A stretch of 64,000 nucleotides of DNA from Cryobacterium sp. PH31-O1 (lineage in GTDB: Bacteria > Actinomycetota > Actinomycetes > Actinomycetales > Microbacteriaceae): NCBI RefSeq assembly GCF_030063455.1, contig NZ_JASITB010000008.1, positions 124,001 to 188,000 on the forward strand, written 5' to 3'. Both the position numbers and the translations under genes were made by a program. Below the pieces are notes generated by a model. That model saw only the letters and a program-made list of their open reading frames with translations, was not told where the DNA came from and made no database searches. This document shows, piece after piece, positions 45,666 through 54,774 of this stretch. The stretch's first letter is position 1, and each line of letters begins with the position of its first letter.

Positions 45666-45983
45666 TCAGGGTGCCGGGCAGTAGGAGTGCAGCTCGTTGA
45701 GATAGAGATCATTCTCTGTGCCCGGCTCGACAACCCGGTCGTCACCGCAGTAGATAAGCGTGGTGCGCAGACCGCTGTCAACGGTTGTCAACCAGCCAGA
45801 ACCGACGTCTTTGCCGCGACATTCCAGGTTGAATTCCACTCGCACCTGGGTGATCTGATAGCCAATGATCGACACCCCTTCGGGCGGATCGTTCAGAGTT
45901 GCCGAGTCGAAGTAATTGTCTACGTTGACGGGATCGGCGGTGGATTGGCCCGTGCGGTCGAACTCCTCGAGTAAAAAATCCAC
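45666..45983 (-). CDS. Small hypothetical protein, possibly a truncated secreted protein
   Basis: A 105-residue protein of unknown family, starting at GTG 45983 with AAAAGGA upstream. It has three Cys (FNLECRGKD, LIYCGDD, SYCPAP at the C terminus), a beta-rich pattern and no signal peptide. The composition looks like the C-terminal part of a secreted or lipoprotein domain that lost its export signal. Just upstream, a 17-bp sequence is repeated with 23-bp spacing (45991-46030) and encodes the same AYFEK-like residues in a shifted frame, consistent with a rearranged 5' end. It is flanked by convergent and divergent unrelated genes. Confidence 0.5.
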   Translation of the reverse strand: MDFLLEEFDRTGQSTADPVNVDNYFDSATLNDPPEGVSIIGYQITQVRVEFNLECRGKDVGSGWLTTVDSGLRTTLIYCGDDRVVEPGTENDLYLNELHSYCPAP

Positions 45984-45990
45984 CCAATCC

Positions 45991-46030
45991 TTTTCGAAAT
46001 AGGCGGGCGTACTTTTTCGAAATAGGCGGG
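45991..46030. repeat. Two direct copies of a 17-bp sequence, 23-bp period
   Basis: TTTTCGAAATAGGCGGG occurs at 45991-46007 and again, identical, at 46014-46030, separated by 6 bp. It is immediately upstream of the small hypothetical gene. A tandem duplication of 23 bp explains it. Confidence 0.75.
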
Positions 46031-46157
46031 AAACGCGCCATCCTCAACGGCCCGTCACCCCGGTGTCCGGATTTGCGGAATAGTGCACTCGCTGCAAGCG
46101 TTTACGAAGCTGGGTCAGCGTTGCCCCGTCCGTACTTTTCGATCAAAGGAAACGCCC

Positions 46158-46763
46158 ATGACCCTCATCACTGACACCGAACCTGCCCAGTCCACCCGGC
46201 GCGCCAACACCGAGTCACCGCTCTTGGACGTTTTGGCCGAACGTTGGAGCCCCCGCTCTTACGACAAGACCGCCGTCATCAGCGAGGCCGTCCTCACCAC
46301 GGTGCTCGAAGCCGCCCGCTGGGCGCCATCCGCGAGCAACATGCAGCCGGCCCGCTTCATCGTGGCCCGGCGCGGTTCAGCAAGCTTCGCCAAGATCAAC
46401 GATGCGCTCCTGGGTTTCAACAAAGCGTGGGCCGATACGGCATCCGTTTTGATTGTAAATGTTGCCAAACTTGCCATTGATGAGACCCGGGACAACCCGT
46501 GGGCACGCTACGACCTCGGCCAGGCCGTTGCACACCTCACCATTCAGGCCCAGAGCGAGGGACTACACACCCACCAGATGGGCGGCTTCGACGGCGAGGC
46601 CATTGCCACGGCCTTCAATCTCACCGACGACCAGGCCGTTGTCACGGTGACGGCGCTCGGAGTGCTGGGAAGTGCCGACGATCTCACCCCCGAGCTGCGT
46701 GAACGCGAGGTCGCCCCGCGCAGCCGCCTGCCGCTTGCCGAACTGCTGCTCGTAAACGACTAA
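46158..46763 (+). CDS. Nitroreductase-family flavoprotein
   Basis: A 201-residue FMN-dependent nitroreductase-fold protein. It has LLDVLAERWSPRSYDKTAVI (FMN-binding Arg-Ser near residue 30), LEAARWAPSASNMQPARFIV, YDLGQAVAHLTIQAQSEGL and HTHQMGGFD near residue 145. The family reduces nitro compounds, quinones or flavins with NAD(P)H. The start is ATG 46158 preceded by AAAGGAAA. It is convergent with the small membrane protein gene (stop codons 7 bp apart). Confidence 0.88.
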   Translation: MTLITDTEPAQSTRRANTESPLLDVLAERWSPRSYDKTAVISEAVLTTVLEAARWAPSASNMQPARFIVARRGSASFAKINDALLGFNKAWADTASVLIVNVAKLAIDETRDNPWARYDLGQAVAHLTIQAQSEGLHTHQMGGFDGEAIATAFNLTDDQAVVTVTALGVLGSADDLTPELREREVAPRSRLPLAELLLVND

Positions 46764-46770
46764 GCGCGAG

Positions 46771-47241
46771 CTATCGTGCAGCGCGTGGCCCACGCAGCAG
46801 CAACGTGGGGATCAAAGATCCCACCACGATGATCGCCGTGAGCCACGCGAGATGTACCGCGAGCGGGTACGGCCAGTACATGGTCACGCCAACTCCAACG
46901 ACGGCGACGGCCAGGGCGGCGAGGGCCGGCCACCAGACTCGGCGCCACGCCAGCACAAGCAGTGCTGCCGGCACCCAGTAGGCGATTTCGCTGCCAACGC
47001 CCATCGACCGCACCATGTCGGCGGGCGCCTGCAGGAGCGGGAGAGCGTTGATCCACGGGCCGAAGAACATGGCGGCGCAGTGAAAGACGAGCAGCAACCC
47101 GCTCACCAGGGCCACAGCGGCTCCCAGCGGCCCAACGCGGACCGAGCGTGATCGCAGCAGCGGATGCCCAACGACCAGCCGCAGCGCACCAGCCACAATC
47201 GCGAACGCCAGCAGCGCTCCCCAGAGAAACGGTTGATTCAC
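46771..47241 (-). CDS. Small integral membrane protein, unknown function
   Basis: A 156-residue protein with about five hydrophobic helices (starting LWGALLAFAIVAGALRLVVG and ending LTAIIVVGSLIPTLLLRG). The start codon is GTG at 47241, with AAAGGAC 5 bp upstream. No motif identifies a family. It lies 54 bp after the zinc alcohol dehydrogenase on the same strand and could be co-transcribed with it. Confidence 0.65.
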   Translation of the reverse strand: MNQPFLWGALLAFAIVAGALRLVVGHPLLRSRSVRVGPLGAAVALVSGLLLVFHCAAMFFGPWINALPLLQAPADMVRSMGVGSEIAYWVPAALLVLAWRRVWWPALAALAVAVVGVGVTMYWPYPLAVHLAWLTAIIVVGSLIPTLLLRGPRAAR

Positions 47242-47295
47242 AACTGTCCTTTCTGGCCGGCTGGAACTGCGGTGGGTGCGGCGAGCTTGTCGTCG

Positions 47296-48345
47296 CTACG
47301 GACGCAGGAGCACCTTGATGGCGCGGCGTTCGTCCATAGCGGCGTAAGCCTCGGCAACCTCGGCAAGCGGCACCTGCACGTCAAAGACCAGCCCCGGATT
47401 GATCTCACCGGAGAGCACCTCGGGCAGCAGCTCTTCAACATAGCTGCGAACGGATGCGACGCCGCCGTTCACGCCCACGTTCGTTCCGAACAGGGTGCGG
47501 ATGGGCAGCTCGGCACCACCGTTGGGAACCCCAACGTAGCCGACCATTCCGCCGGGCCGAGCCGAGCGAATGGCCTGGTCCATCGATTCCTGGGTGCCAA
47601 CACACTCCAGCACGTAATCGGCACCAATGCCATCGAAGAGGGCCTTTACGGCCGCGACACCGTCATCGCCGCGCGCTTCGATGATGTCGGTCGCTCCGAA
47701 CTCGCGCGCCACAGCCTGGCGGTCCGCGTGGCGGGACATGGCCACTATGCGACCCGCACCGAGGCGCTTGCTCGCGAGGATGGCGCAGAGCCCGACGGCC
47801 CCGTCACCGACGACGACCACCGTGCTGCCCGGCTCGACACCGGCCGAGACGGCCGCGTGGTGTCCGGTACCCATCACGTCGGCGAGGGTGAGCAGGCTCG
47901 GAACGAGGTCGTCGCTCGGAACGCTTGGGGTGGCAACCAGGGAACCATCGGCGTGCGGAACCCGCACGCGCTCCCCCTGGGCGCCGTCGGCGAACCCGCC
48001 GAGCTGATCATCCGCTCCCCACCAGCCGCCGTTAAGGCACGAGGCGCTCACACCGTTCTTGCAGTTGACGCAGGTTCCGTCACAGTCGTAGAACGGCGCG
48101 ATCACGAAATCGCCAACCTTCACCGTTGATACGTCTGCACCAATGGCTTCGACGATGCCGACGAATTCGTGGCCGATGCGGTGCGGTTCCTTGGTCGGCG
48201 TGATGCCACGGTAGGGCCACAGGTCCGACCCGCAGACGCAGGCCGCGACCACGCGAACGATGGCGTCACCACCGGTCGAGAGTACGGGTTCGGGAACTTC
48301 CTCGAGGCGAACGTCCCGTTCGCCATAAATCACAGTTGCACGCAT
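47296..48345 (-). CDS. Zinc-dependent medium-chain alcohol dehydrogenase
   Basis: A 349-residue MDR-family enzyme. Catalytic zinc ligands are in ACVCGSDLW (Cys) and RIGHEFVGIVE (His-Glu). The structural zinc loop is reduced to CDGTCVNCKNGVSASC, giving four Cys. The nucleotide-binding part has VVVVGDGAVGLCAILASK and an Asp-less SRHADRQ after strand 2, which favours NADP. Close relatives are often annotated as IMP-dehydrogenase-like or quinone/glutathione-dependent dehydrogenases; the substrate is unclear. Confidence 0.86.
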   Translation of the reverse strand: MRATVIYGERDVRLEEVPEPVLSTGGDAIVRVVAACVCGSDLWPYRGITPTKEPHRIGHEFVGIVEAIGADVSTVKVGDFVIAPFYDCDGTCVNCKNGVSASCLNGGWWGADDQLGGFADGAQGERVRVPHADGSLVATPSVPSDDLVPSLLTLADVMGTGHHAAVSAGVEPGSTVVVVGDGAVGLCAILASKRLGAGRIVAMSRHADRQAVAREFGATDIIEARGDDGVAAVKALFDGIGADYVLECVGTQESMDQAIRSARPGGMVGYVGVPNGGAELPIRTLFGTNVGVNGGVASVRSYVEELLPEVLSGEINPGLVFDVQVPLAEVAEAYAAMDERRAIKVLLRP

Positions 48346-48397
48346 GGATTAAGCCTAACCCGCGACTCTGGGCATCCTCTCCTTCACGTGAAAGCGG

Positions 48398-50551
48398 TTA
48401 AATAAACTCCGGAGCGGATGCCACGGTGAGCGAATCGCCGTCGGCCGCGAGCGCAACGAGCACCGTGTCGCCGTCGCGAATATCGCCGGCGAGCAGCGCT
48501 CGCGCCAGGCGGTCGTCGATCTCGCGCTGCATCAGTCGCCGAAGCGGGCGCGCACCGTAGATCGGGTCATAGCCGCGCTCGGCCAGCCAGCGGCGGGCAT
48601 CCGGTGTGACGGCCAACTCGAGGCGTCGCTCGGCGAGACGCTTCTGCAACCGGTCGACGTCGAGTTCAACGATCTCACCGAGCTCATCAGTCGTGAGCGA
48701 GGAGAACACCACAATGTCGTCGAGCCGGTTGATGAACTCCGGTTTGAAGGCCTGCCGCACGAGGCCCTGCACGGCCTCCTCCTTCTGCGCCGCGGACAGG
48801 GTCGAGTCGACCAAAAACTGCGAACCGAGGTTGGAGGTGAGCACGAGGATGGTGTTGCGAAAGTCCACCGTGCGGCCCTGACCGTCGGTGAGTCGACCAT
48901 CGTCGAGCACCTGAAGCAGCACGTCGAAGACCTCGGGATGTGCCTTCTCGACCTCATCGAACAGAATCACCGAGTACGGGCGGCGGCGCACAGCCTCAGT
49001 GAGCTGGCCACCCTGCTCGTAACCGACATAGCCAGGAGGAGCCCCGACCAGGCGTGAAACCGCGAACTTCTCGCCGTACTCGCTCATATCGATGCGCACC
49101 ATGGCTTTTTCATCGTCGAACAGAAACTCGGCGAGCGCTTTGGCCAGCTCGGTCTTGCCGACTCCGGTCGGCCCGAGAAAAAGAAACGATCCGGTCGGGC
49201 GGTCAGGGTCGGAGATGCCGGCGCGTGACCGTCTCACCGCGTCGGCGACTGCACGCACCGCACGTTTCTGGCCGATCAGGCGGTGGCCGAGCTCGTTTTC
49301 GAGGTTGAGCAGCTTGTCGGTCTCGCCCTGCAGCAGCCGCCCCACCGGAATACCGGTCCAGGCCGCGACCACGGCGGCGATGTCCTCGCTCGTGACCTGG
49401 TCGTTGACCATGCGGGGGCCTACGGATTCTTCCTTCTCGGCGTCAGCGAGTGCCCGTTCCATCACCGGAATATCGCCGTAAAGCAGCCGGGACGCCTTCT
49501 CGAGGTTACCCTCGCGCTGGGCCCGATCGGATGCTATGCGCGCGGTGTCGAGCCGCTCACGCAACTCGCCGACCCGGTTGAGCGAGGCCCGCTCGGTGTC
49601 CCAGCGGGTCTGCAGCTCCTTCAGGTTGGCCTGACGCTCGACGAGATCGTCGCGCAACTTCACCAGGCGCGCCTTCGAGGCGTCGTCTTTCTCCTTCTTC
49701 AACGCGAGTTCTTCGAGCTTCAGCCGGTCGACGCTGCGCCGCAGCTCGTCGATCTCTACCGGTGAGGAATCGATCTCCATGCGCAGCCGGCTCGCGGCCT
49801 CGTCGATGAGGTCGATGGCCTTGTCGGGCAGCTGGCGGGCGGTGATGTAACGATTTGAGAGGGATGCCGCAGCCACGAGAGCCGAGTCGGCAATCGTCAC
49901 CTTGTGATGGGCTTCATAGCGTTCCTTGAGCCCGCGAAGAATGGCGACGGTATCTTCCACCGACGGCTCGTCGACGAGCACCGGCTGAAAGCGGCGCTCG
50001 AGCGCGGCATCCTTTTCAATGAATTCCCGGTATTCGTTGAGGGTCGTGGCGCCGATCAGGCGCAGTTCGCCACGGGCGAGCATGGGCTTGAGCATATTGC
50101 TGGCCGCGACGGAGCCTTCGCCGCCGCCCGCGCCCATGAGGGTATGCAGTTCGTCGACGAAGGTGATGATCTGCCCGTCGGCGTCGTTGATCTCCTTGAG
50201 CACGGCCTTGAGCCGCTCCTCGAATTCGCCGCGATACTTAGCGCCGGCCACGAGGGCGGCCAGGTCGAGCGAGACCAGCTGCTTGTCCTTGAGCGAGTCG
50301 GCCACATCGCCGGCCACGATGCGCTGGGCCAGGCCCTCCACCACCGCGGTCTTGCCGACGCCGGGTTCACCGATCAGCACGGGATTGTTCTTGGTGCGCC
50401 GGGTGAGTACCTGGCTGATCCGACGAATCTCGGCGTCTCGCCCGATCACCGGGTCGAGTTTGCCGCTGCGGGCAATGTCGGTGAGGTTCACCCCATACAG
50501 CTCGAGGGCCGTCTTGGCGTCTTGCTGCGGTGGTTGCTGACCGGCTTGCAT
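48398..50551 (-). CDS. clpB: ClpB disaggregase lacking the N-terminal Clp_N domain
   Basis: A 717-residue Hsp100 ATPase. It starts directly in the linker before AAA-1: [23 protein letters not shown]-1 has [13 protein letters not shown] and [15 protein letters not shown]; the coiled-coil M domain (about residues 245-370) is present, separating ClpB from ClpC/ClpA; AAA-2 has [34 protein letters not shown] and TSNLGSQF. Usual ClpB is about 860 residues with an N domain of about 150, absent here. AGGAGAC precedes the ATG at 50551, so the short form is the designed one. It reactivates aggregated proteins with DnaK. A HAIR-like operator lies upstream. Confidence 0.93.
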   Translation of the reverse strand: MQAGQQPPQQDAKTALELYGVNLTDIARSGKLDPVIGRDAEIRRISQVLTRRTKNNPVLIGEPGVGKTAVVEGLAQRIVAGDVADSLKDKQLVSLDLAALVAGAKYRGEFEERLKAVLKEINDADGQIITFVDELHTLMGAGGGEGSVAASNMLKPMLARGELRLIGATTLNEYREFIEKDAALERRFQPVLVDEPSVEDTVAILRGLKERYEAHHKVTIADSALVAAASLSNRYITARQLPDKAIDLIDEAASRLRMEIDSSPVEIDELRRSVDRLKLEELALKKEKDDASKARLVKLRDDLVERQANLKELQTRWDTERASLNRVGELRERLDTARIASDRAQREGNLEKASRLLYGDIPVMERALADAEKEESVGPRMVNDQVTSEDIAAVVAAWTGIPVGRLLQGETDKLLNLENELGHRLIGQKRAVRAVADAVRRSRAGISDPDRPTGSFLFLGPTGVGKTELAKALAEFLFDDEKAMVRIDMSEYGEKFAVSRLVGAPPGYVGYEQGGQLTEAVRRRPYSVILFDEVEKAHPEVFDVLLQVLDDGRLTDGQGRTVDFRNTILVLTSNLGSQFLVDSTLSAAQKEEAVQGLVRQAFKPEFINRLDDIVVFSSLTTDELGEIVELDVDRLQKRLAERRLELAVTPDARRWLAERGYDPIYGARPLRRLMQREIDDRLARALLAGDIRDGDTVLVALAADGDSLTVASAPEFI

Positions 50552-50568
50552 GGGCTGTCTCCTTAAAA

Positions 50569-50589
50569 GTTGAGCCTAACTGGCTCAAG
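50569..50589. promoter_or_regulatory. HAIR-like HspR operator upstream of clpB
   Basis: GTTGAGC-N7-GCTCAAG matches the HspR inverted repeat HAIR (CTTGAGT-N7-ACTCAAG) in 11 of 14 arm positions with exact 7-bp spacing. It lies 17 bp before the clpB ATG on the minus strand. HspR represses clpB and dnaK in other actinobacteria. Confidence 0.75.
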
Positions 50590-50821
50590 TTTAGTACCCG
50601 AAGGCCAACGGCCGAAATAGTACGGTGAAGTTTTGATAACTGAGCAACTTGTTCAGCCGCGTCCCCCAATTACCGATCAAATTATGCAGTTTGTGCCGTG
50701 TCGAATGGTCGAATTGTCAAACTTCAGCACCCTCGCTACGCTCTAAACCAACCCGTCATCGCCGACGCTGTACTCGCCGAGCCGATCTAAAACAGGGTTC
50801 ACGAGTGAGGTTGAAACAGTT

Positions 50822-51883
50822 ATGGTGCACCAACGCGAGACCATCGGTCGGTTGCCCGCCTATAAGCAGGGCGCTGCTGCCGGTGATTCGGGAGCGTTCA
50901 AGTTGTCGTCGAACGAGAACCCGTTTGTCCCGCTTGCCTCCGTGACGCGAGTCCTCGCATCCGCTCTCGGTGAGATTCACCTGTATCCGAGCATGGCCGT
51001 GGCCGAACTGACCGACCGCATTGCGGTCCGGTTCGACGTTTCGCACGAAAACGTGGCCTTCGGGGCGGGTTCGGTCGAGGTGCTGTCGCAGCTCATTCAT
51101 GCCAGCGCTGGGGCCGGCGACGAGGTCGTCTTCGCGTGGCGTTCGTTCGAGGCCTATCCGATTCTGGTGCAGGTCGCCGGAGCAACGCCCGTGCCGGTCG
51201 CCCTCACCGACGACGAGCGTCACGACCTGACCGCCATGGCCGACGCGATCACACCGCAGACCCGACTCATTCTGGTCTGCAACCCCAACAATCCCACCGG
51301 CGCTTTCGTCACCGCCGATGAGTTGCACGCCTTCATGGCCCGGGTACCCGCCGACGTTCTCGTCGTCGTCGACGAGGCCTATGTGCACTTCAACCGCGAC
51401 GCCGCCTCGGCCGTCGGCATCGACTTCTTTCGCCGTTACCCCAACGTGGCCGTGCTGCACACCTTCTCCAAGGCCTACGGCCTGGCCGGCCTGCGCATCG
51501 GTTATGCCATCGCGCCGAGCGCTGTCGCCGCCAACCTGCGTCGCGTGGCGTTGCCGTTCGGCGTGACCGCGCTGGCCCAACGGGCCGCCCTCGCCTCCCT
51601 CGATGCGGAAGCCGAACTGATGGTGCGCATCGACCTGATCGTCGCCGAACGCACCCGCGTGCTCACCGCACTGCGGGCCAGCGGATGGCGCGTCACCGAC
51701 TCGCAGGGAAACTTCATCTGGCTGCGCACCGGCGAAGGCACTAACCGGGTCAACGACGTGTTCACTGCCGAAGGCATCCTGGCTCGGGCCTTTCCCGGCG
51801 AGGGCCTGCGTGTGACCATTGGCACAGCAGAGCAGAACGATCGATTCCTGGTCGCCGCGGCCGCAGCGCTCCTGCCGGTCTAA
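50822..51883 (+). CDS. Histidinol-phosphate/aromatic aminotransferase (HisC/Pat type)
   Basis: A 353-residue class II aminotransferase. It has KLSSNENPFVP near residue 28, LYPSMAVAELTDRIA, GAGSVEVLSQLIHA, LILVCNPNNPTGAFVT, VVVDEAYVHF and the PLP Lys in TFSKAYGLAGLRIGYAI. The enzyme acts on histidinol phosphate in HisC, or on phenylalanine/tyrosine precursors in actinobacterial Pat. No his operon gene is nearby, and an aromatic-amino-acid-type ABC importer follows, so Pat is favoured, without proof. A hairpin (51901-51926) ends the gene. Confidence 0.86.
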   Translation: MVHQRETIGRLPAYKQGAAAGDSGAFKLSSNENPFVPLASVTRVLASALGEIHLYPSMAVAELTDRIAVRFDVSHENVAFGAGSVEVLSQLIHASAGAGDEVVFAWRSFEAYPILVQVAGATPVPVALTDDERHDLTAMADAITPQTRLILVCNPNNPTGAFVTADELHAFMARVPADVLVVVDEAYVHFNRDAASAVGIDFFRRYPNVAVLHTFSKAYGLAGLRIGYAIAPSAVAANLRRVALPFGVTALAQRAALASLDAEAELMVRIDLIVAERTRVLTALRASGWRVTDSQGNFIWLRTGEGTNRVNDVFTAEGILARAFPGEGLRVTIGTAEQNDRFLVAAAAALLPV

Positions 51884-51900
51884 CCGCTCACTCTTCGCAC

Positions 51901-51926
51901 CGCGCGAGAACGCTCGTTCCCGCGCG
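51901..51926. terminator. Hairpin between the aminotransferase and the ABC importer operon
   Basis: CGCGCG-A-GAAC (51901-51911) pairs with GTTC-C-CGCGCG (51916-51926) around a GCTC loop. The T run is missing, so it may be a weak or factor-assisted terminator. Confidence 0.5.
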
Positions 51927-51975
51927 CGCTGCACAAACCGTTCGTCAACATAAATTCAAAGGAGAATTTTCCAGC

Positions 51976-52968
51976 ATGAAGCACACCACCTCTTTGTCAG
52001 CCCTCGCTCTCGTCGCCGCGAGCGCCTTCGCACTCAGCGGATGCGCGGCGAGCGATCCAGCATCCGTTTCAGACGAGATGATCACGATCGGCATCAGCCA
52101 GATCGTGCAGCACCAGGCGCTCGACGACGCCCGCGAGGGTTTCAAGAAGGCGTTTGCCGACGCCGGCTATGTCGAGGGCACAGACATCAACTTCGACGAG
52201 CAGAACGCGCAGGGCGAACAGGCAACGGCGAGCACCATCGCCGCCAAGTTCGCCGCCGACAAGGTTGACCTCGTGCTCGCCATCGCCACGCCCACCGCGC
52301 AGGCCGCCGCGCAGACAATCATTGACATTCCAGTGCTGTTCACCGCCGTCACCGAACCGAAAGAGGCCGGACTGGTCGAGAGCTGGGAGAAGCCGGGCAG
52401 CAACATCACCGGCACCAGCGACCTCAACCCGGTTAAAGAGCAGCTCGAACTGATCCAGGAGATTCTGCCCGACGCCAAGTCGGTCGGCATCATCTACAGC
52501 TCCGGCGAGGTCAACTCCGACGTGCAGGTCGAGCTGGCCAAGGAGGCGGCCAAGGACCTCGGCCTGACCATCAAGGAAGCCACCGTCACCAACTCGAGCG
52601 AGGTAGCCCAGGCCACCGAGTCGCTCGGCAACGTTGACGCCATCTACATTCCCACCGATAACCGCGTCACCGAGGGCCTCGAAGCCGTCATCCAGTACTC
52701 GGAGGCCAACCAGGTTCCCCTGTTCGGCGCCGAGAACGGCCAGGTTGAGCGTGGCGCCATCGCGACCTACGGCATCAACTACACCGACCTCGGCTATCAG
52801 ACCGGTCAGATGGCCATTCGCATCCTCGAAGACGGCGAGAACCCCGCCGACATGCCCGTCGAGACCCTCGACACGATCGAGTTCATCCTCAACCCGGCCG
52901 CCGCACAGCGCATGGGCGTGACCCTCTCGGAGGAGCTCGTCGCCAAGGCCGACCGAATCATCGAATAG
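51976..52968 (+). CDS. ABC importer substrate-binding lipoprotein (TrpX/COG2984 type)
   Basis: A 330-residue lipoprotein with the lipobox ALSGC (Cys23). The mature part has the two-lobe pattern of the ABC_sub_bind (COG2984) family: ITIGISQIVQHQALDDAREG, VDLVLAIATPTAQAAAQTII, IPVLFTAVTEPKEAGLV, IIYSSGEVNSDVQVE, VDAIYIPTDNRVTEGLEAV and GAIATYGINYTDLGYQTG. In firmicutes this family (TrpXYZ) takes up tryptophan or tyrosine. The next two genes encode the matching permease and ATPase, 28 bp and 7 bp apart. AAAGGAGAA precedes the ATG. Confidence 0.88.
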   Translation: MKHTTSLSALALVAASAFALSGCAASDPASVSDEMITIGISQIVQHQALDDAREGFKKAFADAGYVEGTDINFDEQNAQGEQATASTIAAKFAADKVDLVLAIATPTAQAAAQTIIDIPVLFTAVTEPKEAGLVESWEKPGSNITGTSDLNPVKEQLELIQEILPDAKSVGIIYSSGEVNSDVQVELAKEAAKDLGLTIKEATVTNSSEVAQATESLGNVDAIYIPTDNRVTEGLEAVIQYSEANQVPLFGAENGQVERGAIATYGINYTDLGYQTGQMAIRILEDGENPADMPVETLDTIEFILNPAAAQRMGVTLSEELVAKADRIIE

Positions 52969-52996
52969 CCGCTCTTCTACTTAAAGGAATAACCAG

Positions 52997-53908
52997 ATGA
53001 ATGCGGCTCTCGAACTCGGCCTGCTCTACGGAATCATGGCGTTGGGTGTCTACCTGACCTTTCGAATCCTCAATTTTCCCGACCTCACAGTTGACGGAAG
53101 TTTCACAACCGGTGCCGCAGTGGCAGCGTCGCTCATTATCAACGGCGTGCCGGCTCCCCTCGCCACCCTCGCCGGGGCGGCGTCGGGGGCGGTGGCCGGC
53201 CTGGTCACCGGGGTGCTCTATACCAAGGGCCGCATCGACGGTCTGCTCGCCGGAATCCTCACCATGATCGCCCTGTGGTCGATCAACCTGCGCATCATGG
53301 GTAAATCCAACCTGCCCCTGCTGCGCGAAGACACCCTGATGACCCCACTGCGTGACGCCGGCCTGCTCGGCGGAGCCTGGAGCATCCTGATCTTCGCCGT
53401 CGCCGCCCTCGTGATCAAGTTCGCCATCGACTGGTTCCTCAGCACCGACCTCGGCCTGTCGATCCAGGCCACCGGCAACAACGAGCAGATGATCCGCAGC
53501 CTCGGCGTGAACACGCACCGTACGACCATCCTCACCCTCGCCATCTCGAACGGACTCGTCGCGCTGTGTGGCGCGCTGATCGCCCAGTACCAGGGCTTCG
53601 CCGACGTGAGCATGGGCATCGGCCTCATTCTGGTCGGCCTCGCCTCGGTCATCGTCGGCCAGGCCGTTTTCGGTCGTCGCAACATCTTTCTGGCCTCGCT
53701 CGCCGTCATCGGCGGCGCGGTCATCTACCGCCTGGTGATCTTCTTCGCCCTCGGCGCCGGCCTCAACCCCAACGATATGAAGCTCATCTCGGCGCTGCTC
53801 GTCGTTGCAGCGCTGTTGCTGCCGCGCTGGGGCTTTTTGAAACGCATCCCCTCGCTGCGCCAGATGCGATCAGCCGCCGGCAGTGCCAACTACAGCAAAG
53901 CGAACTAG
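52997..53908 (+). CDS. ABC importer permease (TrpY/COG4120 type)
   Basis: A 303-residue permease with about eight hydrophobic helices. It has GIMALGVYLTFRILNFPDLT near residue 13, VDGSFTTGAAVAASLIINGV, and QATGNNEQMIRSLGVNTHR near residue 157, which is the ATPase-coupling loop of the branched-chain/COG4120 permeases. It forms the membrane pore for the neighbouring lipoprotein and ATPase. TAAAGGAATAACC precedes the ATG. Confidence 0.88.
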   Translation: MNAALELGLLYGIMALGVYLTFRILNFPDLTVDGSFTTGAAVAASLIINGVPAPLATLAGAASGAVAGLVTGVLYTKGRIDGLLAGILTMIALWSINLRIMGKSNLPLLREDTLMTPLRDAGLLGGAWSILIFAVAALVIKFAIDWFLSTDLGLSIQATGNNEQMIRSLGVNTHRTTILTLAISNGLVALCGALIAQYQGFADVSMGIGLILVGLASVIVGQAVFGRRNIFLASLAVIGGAVIYRLVIFFALGAGLNPNDMKLISALLVVAALLLPRWGFLKRIPSLRQMRSAAGSANYSKAN

Positions 53909-53915
53909 GAGCCTC

Positions 53916-54707
53916 ATGCTGCAGATCGAGAACATCACCAAGACCTTTTTTCCCGGCACGGTCAACGAACGCGTTGCCCTCAATAACGTCTCCCTGCAAC
54001 TCAATACGGGCGACTTCGTCACCGTTATTGGAAGCAATGGCGCCGGAAAATCCACCCTGCTCAACATGATCAGCGGCAAACTGCCGTTCGACTCGGGCGA
54101 CCTGTCGATCGACGGCAGTAGCGTCAAGCGGATGCCTGACTACGCCCGCGCCGCCTTCGTCGGCCGCGTCTTTCAAGATCCGATGGCCGGCACCGCCCCC
54201 GACCTCAGCATTGAGCAGAACCTGGCCCTCGCGCTGCGGCGTGGCCAGCACCGAGGTTTGCAATGGGGTGTCACGCACAAACGCCGCGCCTTCTTTCGCG
54301 AAGAACTACTCTCGCTCGAACTCGGCCTGGAAGACCGACTGAAGGCCCGGGTCGGGCTGCTCTCCGGCGGCCAGCGACAGGCGCTATCGCTGCTCATGGC
54401 CAGCTTCACCCAGCCGCGCATCCTGCTGCTCGACGAGCACACCGCTGCTCTAGACCCGCAGCGCGCCGAGCTGGTCACGACCCTCACCGAAACCATCGTT
54501 GCTAAGCACAACCTGACGACCCTCATGGTGACGCACAACATGGAGCAGGCGCTGCGCCTCGGCAATCGGCTGGTGATGATGCACGAGGGGCAAATCATTT
54601 TTGACATCGATGCCGAGCGTAAGGCCACCATGACGGTGCCCGACCTGCTCGCCGAGTTCGCCAAGATCAAGGGTGCCTCACTCGACGACAGGGCTCTGCT
54701 CGGCTAG
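53916..54707 (+). CDS. ABC importer ATP-binding protein (TrpZ/COG1101 type)
   Basis: A 263-residue ABC ATPase. Walker A is VIGSNGAGKSTLLNMISG near residue 40, the signature is LLSGGQRQALSLLMA, Walker B is ILLLDEHTAALDPQ, with the switch His in MVTHNMEQALRLG. DEHTAALDP in place of the common DEPTSALDP is typical of the COG1101 branch. The start is ATG 53916 with TAGGAG upstream, 7 bp after the permease stop. A strong hairpin terminator follows. Confidence 0.9.
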   Translation: MLQIENITKTFFPGTVNERVALNNVSLQLNTGDFVTVIGSNGAGKSTLLNMISGKLPFDSGDLSIDGSSVKRMPDYARAAFVGRVFQDPMAGTAPDLSIEQNLALALRRGQHRGLQWGVTHKRRAFFREELLSLELGLEDRLKARVGLLSGGQRQALSLLMASFTQPRILLLDEHTAALDPQRAELVTTLTETIVAKHNLTTLMVTHNMEQALRLGNRLVMMHEGQIIFDIDAERKATMTVPDLLAEFAKIKGASLDDRALLG

Positions 54708-54722
54708 TGCCGGATGGTTACA

Positions 54723-54764
54723 GGACTGGCCCGTCCCGCGCACGTGCGCGGTACGGGCCAGTCC
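54723..54764. terminator. Strong hairpin terminator after the TrpXYZ-like operon
   Basis: GGACTGGCCCGT (54723-54734) and ACGGGCCAGTCC (54753-54764) form a perfect 12-bp stem, with an inner CCGCGCAC/GTGCGCGG stem. TTTT follows at 54773. The convergent hydrolase gene ends at 54775, so it can serve both directions. Confidence 0.8.
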
Positions 54765-54774
54765 TCGTGTGGTT

